From Flavobacterium sp. CECT 9288 (lineage in GTDB: Bacteria > Bacteroidota > Bacteroidia > Flavobacteriales > Flavobacteriaceae), in contig NZ_OU957226.1 of assembly GCF_918731615.1 (NCBI RefSeq), forward strand, positions 1,178,001-1,242,000: 64,000 nucleotides of DNA, in the 5' to 3' direction. Under the pieces are notes generated by a model. That model did no database searches, had not been told where the DNA came from, and worked only from the letters and a program-made list of their open reading frames with translations. Position numbers and translations under genes: made by a program. This document shows, one piece after another, positions 15,101-27,100 of this stretch; positions within the stretch are counted from its first letter, which is position 1; every line of letters starts with the position of its first letter.

Positions 15101-18100
15101 ACCGAAACAGTTCCCGTAGTTGCCCCCGCAGGAACAAGTACATCAACGTTTGTAGTGGTGTAATCTGCACTTCCAGCCGTACCATTAGTCAATACAAAAG
15201 TATAAGTAATAGCTTGGTCAGAAGGGTTGCTTAATGTAAAGTTGAATACCACATCAGTTCCTTCAGTAGCCGAAGCCGGAGTGATGGTAGCCACAGTAGG
15301 GGCATTGTTAGTGTCGATAATCGTACCCGTAGCTGAAGCAGCTCCAGAGGCAATACTAAAGTTTTCATTTACTTCGTCAATTGTATCCGTAGTCGTTGGT
15401 ACCGAAACAGTTCCAGTAGTTGCTCCCGCAGGAACAAGTACATCAACATTTGTAGTGGTGTAATCCGCACTTCCAGCAGTACCATTAGTCAATACAAAAG
15501 TATAAGTTGTATCTACAGCAGAAGGGTTACTTAAGGTAAAAGTAAATACAGCAGCACTTCCTTCAGTAGCCGAAGCCGGAGTTATGGTAGCCACCGTAGG
15601 GGCATTGTTAGTGTCGATAATAGTACCCGTAGCACTTACGGTTCCAACAGCAATGTTGAACGTTTCATCAACTTCATCAATAGCATCTACCGTTGTAGGT
15701 ACCGAAACAGTTCCCGTAGTTGCTCCCGCAGGAACAAGTACATCAACATTTGTAGTCGTGTAATCCGCACTTCCAGCCGTACCATTAGTCAATACAAAAG
15801 TATAGGTAATAGCTTGATCAGAAGGGTTGCTTAATGTAAAGTTGAATACCACATCAGTTCCTTCAGTAGCCGAAGCCGGAGTGATCGTTGCCACAGTAGG
15901 GGCATTGTTAGTGTCGATAATCGTACCCGTAGCACTTACGGTTCCAACAGCAATGTTGAACGTTTCATCAACTTCATCAATAGCATCTACCGTTGTAGGT
16001 ACCGAAACAGTTCCCGTAGTTGCTCCCGCAGGAACAAGTACATCAACATTTGTAGTCGTGTAATCTGCACTTCCAGCCGTACCATTAGTCAATACAAAAG
16101 TATAGGTAATAGCTTGATCAGAAGAGTTGCTTAATGTAAAGTTGAATACCACATCAGTTCCTTCAGTAGCCGAAGCAGGAGTGATGGTAGCCACAGTAGG
16201 GGCATTGTTAGTGTCGATAATGGTACCCGTAGCACTTACGGTTCCAACAGCAATGTTGAACGTTTCATCAACTTCATCAATAGCATCTACCGTTGTAGGT
16301 ACCGAAACAGTTCCCGTAGTTGCTCCCGCAGGAACAAGTACATCAACATTTGTAGTCGTGTAATCTGCACTTCCAGCCGTACCATTAGTCAATACAAAAG
16401 TATAGGTAATAGCTTGATCAGAAGAGTTGCTTAATGTAAAGTTGAATACCACATCAGTTCCTTCAGTAGCCGAAGCAGGAGTGATGGTAGCCACAGTAGG
16501 GGCATTGTTAGTGTCGATAATGGTACCCGTAGCACTTACGGTTCCAACAGCAATGTTGAACGTTTCATCAACTTCATCAATAGCATCTACCGTTGTAGGT
16601 ACCGAAACAGTTCCCGTAGTTGCACCCGCAGGAACAAGTACATCAACGTTTGTAGTCGTGTAATCTGCACTTCCAGCCGTACCATTAGTCAATACAAAAG
16701 TATAGGTAATAGCTTGATCAGAAGGGTTGCTAAGTGTAAAGTTGAATACCACATCAGTTCCTTCAGTAGCCGAAGCCGGAGTGATCGTTGCCACAGTAGG
16801 GGCATTGTTAGTGTCGATAATAGTACCCGTAGCACTTACGGTTCCAACAGCAATGTTGAACGTTTCATCAACTTCATCAATCGCATCTGCAGTTGTAGGT
16901 ACCGAAACAGTTCCAGTAGTTGCACCCGCAGGAACAAGTACATCAACATTTGTAGTCGTGTAATCTGCACTTCCAGCCGTACCATTAGTCAATACAAAAG
17001 TATAGGTAATAGCTTGATCAGAAGGGTTGCTTAATGTAAAGTTGAATACCACATCAGTTCCTTCAGTAGCCGAAGCCGGAGTGATGGTAGCCACCGTAGG
17101 GGTATTGTTATTGTCGATAATGGTACCCGTAGCCGAAGCAGCTCCAGAGGCAATGCTAAAGTTTTCAGTTACTTCATCAATAGCATCCGCAGTTGTAGGT
17201 ACCGAAACAGTTCCCGTAGTTGCCCCCGCAGGAACAAGTACATCAACGTTTGTAGTGGTGTAATCTGCACTTCCAGCCGTACCATTAGTCAATACAAAAG
17301 TATAGGTAATAGCTTGATCAGAAGGGTTGCTAAGTGTAAAGTTGAATACCACATCAGTTCCTTCAGTAGCCGAAGCCGGAGTGATCGTTGCCACCGTAGG
17401 GGCATTGTTAGTGTCGATAATCGTACCCGTAGCTGAAGCAGCTCCAGAGGCAATACTAAAGTTTTCATTTACTTCGTCAATTGTATCCGTAGTCGTTGGT
17501 ACCGAAACAGTTCCAGTAGTTGCTCCCGCAGGAACAAGTACATCAACATTTGTAGTCGTGTAATCCGCACTTCCAGCAGTACCATTAGTCAATACAAAAG
17601 TATAGGTAATAGCTTGATCAGAAGGGTTGCTTAATGTAAAGTTGAATACCACATCAGTTCCTTCAGTAGCCGAAGCCGGAGTGATGGTAGCCACCGTAGG
17701 GGTATTGTTATTGTCGATAATCGTACCCGTAGCCGAAGCAGCTCCAGAGGCAATACTAAAGTTTTCAGTTACTTCATCAATAGCATCTACCGTTGTAGGT
17801 ACCGAAACAGTTCCCGTAGTTGCCCCCGCAGGAACAAGTACATCAACGTTTGTAGTGGTGTAATCTGCACTTCCAGCCGTACCATTAGTCAATACAAAAG
17901 TATAAGTAATAGCTTGGTCAGAAGGGTTGCTTAATGTAAAGTTGAATACCACATCAGTTCCTTCAGTAGCCGAAGCCGGAGTGATGGTAGCCACAGTAGG
18001 GGCATTGTTAGTGTCGATAATCGTACCCGTAGCTGAAGCAGCTCCAGAGGCAATACTAAAGTTTTCATTTACTTCGTCAATTGTATCCGTAGTCGTTGGT

Positions 18101-21100
18101 ACCGAAACAGTTCCAGTAGTTGCTCCCGCAGGAACAAGTACATCAACATTTGTAGTGGTGTAATCCGCACTTCCAGCAGTACCATTAGTCAATACAAAAG
18201 TATAAGTTGTATCTACAGCAGAAGGGTTACTTAAGGTAAAAGTAAATACAGCAGCACTTCCTTCAGTAGCCGAAGCCGGAGTTATGGTAGCCACCGTAGG
18301 GGCATTGTTAGTGTCGATAATAGTACCCGTAGCACTTACGGTTCCAACAGCAATGTTGAACGTTTCATCAACTTCATCAATAGCATCTACCGTTGTAGGT
18401 ACCGAAACAGTTCCCGTAGTTGCTCCCGCAGGAACAAGTACATCAACATTTGTAGTCGTGTAATCCGCACTTCCAGCCGTACCATTAGTCAATACAAAAG
18501 TATAGGTAATAGCTTGATCAGAAGGGTTGCTTAATGTAAAGTTGAATACCACATCAGTTCCTTCAGTAGCCGAAGCCGGAGTGATCGTTGCCACAGTAGG
18601 GGCATTGTTAGTGTCGATAATCGTACCCGTAGCACTTACGGTTCCAACAGCAATGTTGAACGTTTCATCAACTTCATCAATAGCATCTACCGTTGTAGGT
18701 ACCGAAACAGTTCCCGTAGTTGCTCCCGCAGGAACAAGTACATCAACATTTGTAGTCGTGTAATCTGCACTTCCAGCCGTACCATTAGTCAATACAAAAG
18801 TATAGGTAATAGCTTGATCAGAAGAGTTGCTTAATGTAAAGTTGAATACCACATCAGTTCCTTCAGTAGCCGAAGCAGGAGTGATGGTAGCCACAGTAGG
18901 GGCATTGTTAGTGTCGATAATCGTACCCGTAGCTGAAGCAGCTCCAGAGGCAATACTAAAGTTTTCAGTTACTTCGTCAATTGTATCCGTAGTTGTTGGT
19001 ACCGAAACAGTTCCCGTAGTTGCCCCCGCAGGAACAAGTACATCAACGTTTGTAGTGGTGTAATCTGCACTTCCAGCCGTACCATTAGTCAATACAAAAG
19101 TATAAGTAATAGCTTGATCAGAAGGGTTGCTTAATGTAAAGTTGAATACCACATCAGTTCCTTCAGTAGCCGAAGCCGGAGTGATGGTAGCCACCGTAGG
19201 GGCATTGTTAGTGTCGATAATAGTACCCGTAGCCGAAGCAGCTCCAGAGGCAATGCTAAAGTTTTCAGTTACTTCATCAATAGCATCTACCGTTGTAGGT
19301 ACCGAAACAGTTCCCGTAGTTGCCCCCGCAGGAACAAGTACATCAACGTTTGTAGTGGTGTAATCTGCACTTCCAGCCGTACCATTAGTCAATACAAAAG
19401 TATAAGTAATAGCTTGGTCAGAAGGGTTGCTTAATGTAAAGTTGAATACCACATCAGTTCCTTCAGTAGCCGAAGCCGGAGTGATGGTAGCCACAGTAGG
19501 GGCATTGTTAGTGTCGATAATCGTACCCGTAGCACTTACGGTTCCAACAGCAATGTTGAACGTTTCATCAACTTCATCAATAGCATCTACCGTTGTAGGT
19601 ACCGAAACAGTTCCCGTAGTTGCTCCCGCAGGAACAAGTACATCAACATTTGTAGTGGTGTAATCTGCACTTCCAGCCGTACCATTAGTCAATACAAAAG
19701 TATAGGTAATAGCTTGATCAGAAGGGTTGCTAAGTGTAAAGTTGAATACCACATCAGTTCCTTCAGTAGCCGAAGCCGGAGTGATCGTTGCCACAGTAGG
19801 GGCATTGTTAGTGTCGATAATAGTACCCGTAGCACTTACGGTTCCAACAGCAATGTTGAACGTTTCATCAACTTCATCAATAGCATCTACCGTTGTAGGT
19901 ACCGAAACAGTTCCCGTAGTTGCACCCGCAGGAACAAGTACATCAACATTTGTAGTCGTGTAATCTGCACTTCCAGCAGTTCCATTAGTCAATACAAAAG
20001 TATAAGTTGTATCTACCGCCGATGGGTTACTTAAGGTAAAAGTAAATACAGCAGCACTTCCTTCAGTAGCCGAAGCCGGAGTGATCGTTGCCACCGTAGG
20101 GGCATTGTTAGTGTCGATAATCGTACCCGTAGCTGAAGCAGCTCCAGAGGCAATACTAAAGTTTTCATTTACTTCGTCAATTGTATCCGTAGTCGTTGGT
20201 ACCGAAACAGTTCCAGTAGTTGCTCCCGCAGGAACAAGTACATCAACATTTGTAGTCGTGTAATCCGCACTTCCAGCAGTACCATTAGTCAATACAAAAG
20301 TATAGGTAATAGCTTGATCAGAAGGGTTGCTAAGTGTAAAGTTGAATACCACATCAGTTCCTTCAGTAGCCGAAGCCGGAGTGATCGTTGCCACCGTAGG
20401 GGCATTGTTAGTGTCGATAATAGTACCCGTAGCACTTACGGTTCCAACAGCAATGTTGAACGTTTCATCAACTTCATCAATAGCATCTACCGTTGTAGGT
20501 ACCGAAACGGTTCCAGTAGTTGCTCCCGCAGGAACAAGTACATCAACATTTGTAGTCGTGTAATCCGCACTTCCAGCAGTACCATTAGTCAATACAAAAG
20601 TATAGGTTGTATCTACAGCCGATGGGTTGCTCAAGGTAAAAGTAAATACAGCAGGATCACCTTCAGTAGCCGAAGCCGGAGTGATCGTTGCCACCGTAGG
20701 GGCATTGTTAGTGTCGATAATAGTACCCGTAGCTGAAGCAGCTCCAGAGGCAATACTAAAGTTTTCATTTACTTCGTCAATTGTATCCGTAGTCGTTGGT
20801 ACCGAAACAGTTCCAGTAGTTGCTCCCGCAGGAACAAGTACATCAACATTTGTAGTCGTGTAATCCGCACTTCCAGCAGTACCATTAGTCAATACAAAAG
20901 TATAGGTTGTATCTACAGCCGATGGGTTGCTCAAGGTAAAAGTAAATACAGCAGGATCACCTTCAGTAGCCGAAGCAGGAGAGATCGTTGCTACAGTAGG
21001 GGCGTTGTTATTGTCGATAATTGTACCAGTAGCCGAAACAGCTCCAGAGGCAATGCTAAAGTTTTCAGTTACTTCATCAATAGCATCTACCGTTGTAGGT

Positions 21101-24100
21101 ACCGAAACAGTTCCCGTAGTTGCTCCCGCAGGAACAAGTACATCAACATTTGTAGTCGTGTAATCTGCACTTCCAGCCGTACCATTAGTCAATACAAAAG
21201 TATAAGTTGTATCTACAGCCGATGGGTTGCTCAAGGTAAAAGTAAATACAGCAGGATCACCTTCAGTAGCCGAAGCAGGAGAGATCGTTGCTACAGTAGG
21301 GGCGTTGTTATTGTCGATAATTGTACCAGTAGCGGTATCGGTTGTAGATCCAACTGTTCCTGTAGAGCTAGTTATTGCTACTGTGAAGGTTTCGTTGTTC
21401 TCATCAATAGTATCAGCAGTAGTTGGTACTAATGCAGTCGCTATAGTAGTACCCGCTAAGAAGGTTACGGTTACTGGCGTATTGGTATAATCTCCGTTAG
21501 TTGTTGTTTCGTTGGTAAATCCTAAAATAAGGGTTATGTCTGTAGCGGATGGGTTGCTCAAAGTAACTACAAAATTCAAGTAGTCACCTTCAGTGTTACT
21601 CGCATCTGCTATAGTTACTGTTGGCGCATTGTCATTATCAGTAATGGTTACAGTTGCAGATTGAGTACCTAATTGTGTTGCACAACCTCCAGTTACGCTG
21701 TCAATATTTGCAATAACTGTTTCTGACCCTTCATTGATATTGTCATCTATTGGAGTAATGGTTACAGTACCAGTAGTTGATCCCGATGGTATAGTTATAA
21801 TTGTACTATTCACAGTGTAATCAGAACTTGATATTGCTGTTCCTGAATATGAAATTGTAATAGTTACATCACTAATGGTTGCAGTTGATAAAGTAGCTGT
21901 TAAGAGTGCACTAATTCCAGAATTTTCAGCGATTGAAATGGTACCTGTCAAGCTTACTGTGGGTGAAAATACAGTAACTGTTCTTGTAGTAGCGGCATTA
22001 GCACAACCACCTGTTCCAGTTACGGTATAAGTTATCGTAGCTGTTCCTGCGGCAACCCCAGTAATTACTCCTGTTGAAGGATTTACGGTTGCGATTGCTG
22101 TATCGCTTGAAGAAAAAGTACCACCATTGGTAGTAGAAGAAAAAGTTGTTGTAGACCCTACACATATTGTTTGATTACCAGAAAACGTTCCAGCATTTGG
22201 AGCAGCAATTACCGTAAAAGTAGCATCAGAGGTAGTTGCAGGACAACTTCCGTTGGCAGCAACAGTGTAGCGAATTGTTACAGAAGTATCCGCTGTAACA
22301 TCAGCTGGGGTATAAGTAGTTCCAGAAATGGTTCCACCACCAGATACCACAGACCAAGTTCCACCAGCTGGAGTAGCCGATAATGTTTTGGTAGTGTTCT
22401 CACAAATAGCAGTAGTAGTTGTTGTATTAGTTGCTGTTCCTGCGAATGGATTCACAGTAAAAGTAGCATCAGAGGTAGTTGCAGGACAACTTCCGTTGGC
22501 AGCAACAGTGTAGCGAATTGTTACAGAAGTATCCGTTGTAACATCAGCTGGGGTATAAGTAGTTCCTGAAATGGTTCCACCACCAGATACCACAGACCAA
22601 GTTCCACCTGCTGGAGTAGCCGATAATGTTTTGGTAGTGTTCTCACAAATAGCAGCAGTAGTTGTTGTATTAGTTGCTGTTCCTGCGAATGGATTCACAG
22701 TAAAAGTAGCATCAGAGGTAGTTGCAGGACAACTTCCGTTGGCAGCCACCGTATAACGAATTGTTACAGAAGTATCCGCTGTAACATCAGCTGGGGTATA
22801 AGTAGTTCCAGAAATGGTTCCACCACCAGATACCACAGACCAAGTTCCACCTGCTGGAGTAGCCGATAATGTTTTGGTAGTGTTCTCACAAATAGCAGCA
22901 GTAGTTGTTGTATTAGTTGCTGTTCCTGCGAATGGATTCACAGTAAAAGTAGCATCAGAGGTAGTTGCAGGACAACTTCCGTTGGCAGCAACAGTATAGC
23001 GAATTGTTACAGAAGTATCCGCTGTAACATCAGCTGGGGTATAAGTAGTTCCAGAAATGGTTCCACCACCAGATACCACAGACCAAGTTCCACCAGCTGG
23101 AGTAGCCGATAATGTTTTGGTAGTGTTCTCACAAATAGCAGCAGTAGTTGTTGTATTAGTTGCTGTTCCTGCGAATGGATTTACCGTAAAAGTAGCATCA
23201 GAGGTAGTTGCAGGACAACTTCCGTTAGCAGCAACAGTGTAGCGAATTGTTACAGAAGTATTTGCTGTAACATCAGCTGGGGTATAAGTAGTTCCAGAAA
23301 TGGTTCCACCACCAGATACCACAGACCAAGTTCCACCAGCTGGAGTAGCCGATAATGTTTTGGTAGTGTTCTCACAAATAGCAGTAGTAGTTGTTGTATT
23401 AGTTGCTGTTCCTGCGAATGGATTTACCGTAAAAGTAGCATCAGAGGTAGTTGCAGGACAACTTCCGTTGGCAGCCACCGTATAACGAATTGTTACAGAA
23501 GTATCCGCTGTAACATCAGCTGGGGTATAAGTAGTTCCAGAAATGGTTCCACCACCAGATACCACAGACCAAGTTCCACCTGCTGGAGTAGCCGATAATG
23601 TTTTGGTAGTGTTCTCACAAATAGCAGCAGTAGTTGTTGTATTAGTTGCTGTTCCTGCGAATGGATTCACAGTAAAAGTAGCATCAGAGGTAGTTGCAGG
23701 ACAACTTCCGTTGGCAGCCACCGTATAGCGAATTGTTACAGAAGTATTTGCTGTAACATCAGCTGGGGTATAAGTAGTTCCAGAAATGGTTCCACCACCA
23801 GATACCACAGACCAAGTTCCACCAGCTGGAGTAGCCGATAATGTTTTGGTAGTGTTCTCACAAATAGCAGTAGTAGTTGTTGTATTAGTTGCTGTTCCTG
23901 CGAATGGATTTACCGTAAAAGTAGCATCAGAGGTAGTTGCAGGACAACTTCCGTTGGCAGCCACCGTATAACGAATTGTTACAGAAGTATCCGCTGTAAC
24001 ATCAGCTGGGGTATAAGTAGTTCCAGAAATGGTTCCACCACCAGATACCACAGACCAAGTTCCACCTGCTGGAGTAGCCGATAATGTTTTGGTAGTGTTC

Positions 24101-27100
24101 TCACAAATAGCAGCAGTAGTTGTTGTATTAGTTGCTGTTCCTGCGAATGGATTCACAGTAAAAGTAGCATCAGAGGTAGTTGCAGGACAACTTCCGTTGG
24201 CAGCCACCGTATAACGAATTGTTACAGAAGTATCCGCTGTAACATCAGCTGGGGTATAAGTAGTTCCAGAAATGGTTCCACCACCAGATACCACAGACCA
24301 AGTTCCACCTGCTGGAGTAGCCGATAATGTTTTGGTAGTGTTCTCACAAATAGCAGCAGTAGTTGTTGTATTAGTTGCTGTTCCTGCGAATGGATTCACA
24401 GTAAAAGTAGCATCAGAGGTAGTTGCAGGACAACTTCCGTTGGCAGCAACAGTGTAGCGAATTGTTACAGAAGTATCCGCTGTAACATCAGCTGGGGTAT
24501 AAGTAGTTCCAGAAATGGTTCCACCACCAGATACCACAGACCAAGTTCCACCTGCTGGAGTAGCCGATAATGTTTTGGTAGTGTTCTCACAAATAGCAGC
24601 AGTAGTTGTTGTATTAGTTGCTGTTCCTGCGAATGGATTCACAGTAAAAGTAGCATCAGAGGTAGTTGCAGGACAACTTCCGTTAGCAGCAACAGTATAG
24701 CGAATTGTTACAGAAGTATTTGCTGTAACATCAGCTGGGGTATAAGTAGTTCCAGAAATAGTTCCACCACCAGATACCACAGACCAAGTTCCACCTGCTG
24801 GAGTAGCCGATAATGTTTTGGTAGTGTTCTCACAAATAGCAGCAGTAGTTGTTGTATTAGTTGCTGTTCCTGCGAATGGATTCACAGTAAAAGTAGCATC
24901 AGAGGTAGTTGCAGGACAACTTCCGTTAGCAGCAACAGTATAGCGAATTGTTACAGAAGTATTTGCTGTAACATCAGCTGGGGTATAAGTAGTTCCAGAA
25001 ATAGTTCCACCACCAGATACCACAGACCAAGTTCCACCTGCTGGAGTAGCCGATAATGTTTTGGTAGTGTTCTCACAAATAGCAGCAGTAGTTGTTGTAT
25101 TAGTTGCTGTTCCTGCGAATGGATTTACCGTAAAAGTAGCATCAGAGGTAGTTGCAGGACAACTTCCGTTAGCAGCAACAGTGTAGCGAATTGTTACAGA
25201 AGTATTTGCTGTAACATCAGCTGGGGTATAAGTAGTTCCAGAAATGGTTCCACCACCAGATACCACAGACCAAGTTCCACCAGCTGGAGTAGCCGATAAT
25301 GTTTTGGTAGTGTTCTCACAAATAGCAGTAGTAGTTGTTGTATTAGTTGCTGTTCCTGCGAATGGATTTACCGTAAAAGTAGCATCAGAGGTAGTTGCAG
25401 GACAACTTCCGTTGGCAGCAACAGTATAGCGAATTGTTACAGAAGTATTTGCTGTAACATCAGCTGGGGTATAAGTAGTTCCAGAAATAGTTCCACCACC
25501 AGATACCACAGACCAAGTTCCACCTGCTGGAGTAGCCGATAATGTTTTGGTAGTGTTCTCACAAATAGCAGCAGTAGTTGTTGTATTAGTTGCTGTTCCT
25601 GCGAATGGATTCACAGTAAAAGTAGCATCAGAGGTAGTTGCAGGACAACTTCCGTTGGCAGCCACCGTATAACGAATTGTTACAGAAGTATCCGCTGTAA
25701 CATCAGCTGGGGTATAAGTAGTTCCAGAAATGGTTCCACCACCAGATACCACAGACCAAGTTCCACCAGCTGGAGTAGCCGATAATGTTTTGGTAGTGTT
25801 CTCACAAATAGCAGCAGTAGTTGTTGTATTAGTTGCTGTTCCTGCGAATGGATTCACAGTAAAAGTAGCATCAGAGGTAGTTGCAGGACAACTTCCGTTG
25901 GCAGCCACCGTATAACGAATTGTTACAGAAGTATCCGCTGTAACATCAGCTGGGGTATAAGTAGTTCCAGAAATGGTTCCACCACCAGATACCACAGACC
26001 AAGTTCCACCAGCTGGAGTAGCCGATAATGTTTTGGTAGTGTTCTCACAAATAGCAGCAGTACTTGTTGTATTAGTTGCTGTTCCTGCGAATGGATTCAC
26101 AGTAAAAGTAGCATCAGAGGTAGTTGCAGGACAACTTCCGTTGGCAGCCACCGTATAACGAATTGTTACAGAAGTATCCGCTGTAACATCAGCTGGGGTA
26201 TAAGTAGTTCCAGAAATGGTTCCACCACCAGATACCACAGACCAAGTTCCACCAGCTGGAGTAGCCGATAATGTTTTGGTAGTGTTCTCACAAATAGCAG
26301 TAGTAGTTGTTGTATTAGTTGCTGTTCCTGCGAATGGATTCACAGTAAAAGTAGCATCAGAGGTAGTTGCAGGACAACTTCCGTTGGCAGCAACAGTGTA
26401 GCGAATTGTTACAGAAGTATCCGCTGTAACATCAGCTGGGGTATAAGTAGTTCCAGAAATAGTTCCACCGCCAGATACCACAGACCAAGTTCCACCTGCT
26501 GGAGTAGCCGATAATGTTTTGGTAGTGTTCTCACAAATAGCAGCAGTAGTTGTTGTATTAGTTGCTGTTCCTGCGAATGGATTCACAGTAAAAGTAGCAT
26601 CAGAGGTAGTTGCAGGACAACTTCCGTTAGCAGCAACAGTATAGCGAATTGTTACAGAAGTATTTGCTGTAACATCAGCTGGGGTATAAGTAGTTCCAGA
26701 AATAGTTCCACCACCAGATACCACAGACCAAGTTCCACCTGCTGGAGTAGCCGATAATGTTTTGGTAGTGTTCTCACAAATAGCAGCAGTAGTTGTTGTA
26801 TTAGTTGCTGTTCCTGCGAATGGATTCACAGTAAAAGTAGCATCAGAGGTAGTTGCAGGACAACTTCCGTTAGCAGCAACAGTATAGCGAATTGTTACAG
26901 AAGTATTTGCTGTAACATCAGCTGGGGTATAAGTAGTTCCAGAAATAGTTCCACCACCAGATACCACAGACCAAGTTCCACCTGCTGGAGTAGCCGATAA
27001 TGTTTTGGTAGTGTTCTCACAAATAGCAGCAGTAGTTGTTGTATTAGTTGCTGTTCCTGCGAATGGATTCACAGTAAAAGTAGCATCAGAGGTAGTTGCA

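Larger units (their letters stand above)
1501..21300 (-). repeat. 66 tandem 300-bp units, each encoding one 100-residue Calx-beta repeat
   Basis: The same landmark (ggcattgttagtgtcgataa on the plus strand, with minor variants) recurs at 1501, 1801, 2101 and so on to 21001, always 300 bp apart with no insertion or deletion. In the coding frame each unit has the Calx-beta pattern: ASATEG, a TLSNPS strand, [24 protein letters not shown], an acidic D-IDEV-E-F stretch, then a TGTI-D ending. A typical unit has about 11 Asp/Glu and no Lys, Arg, His or Cys, so the array would be strongly acidic and is probably calcium-binding. Units differ at a limited set of polymorphic positions that recur in different combinations. 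Confidence 0.95.
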
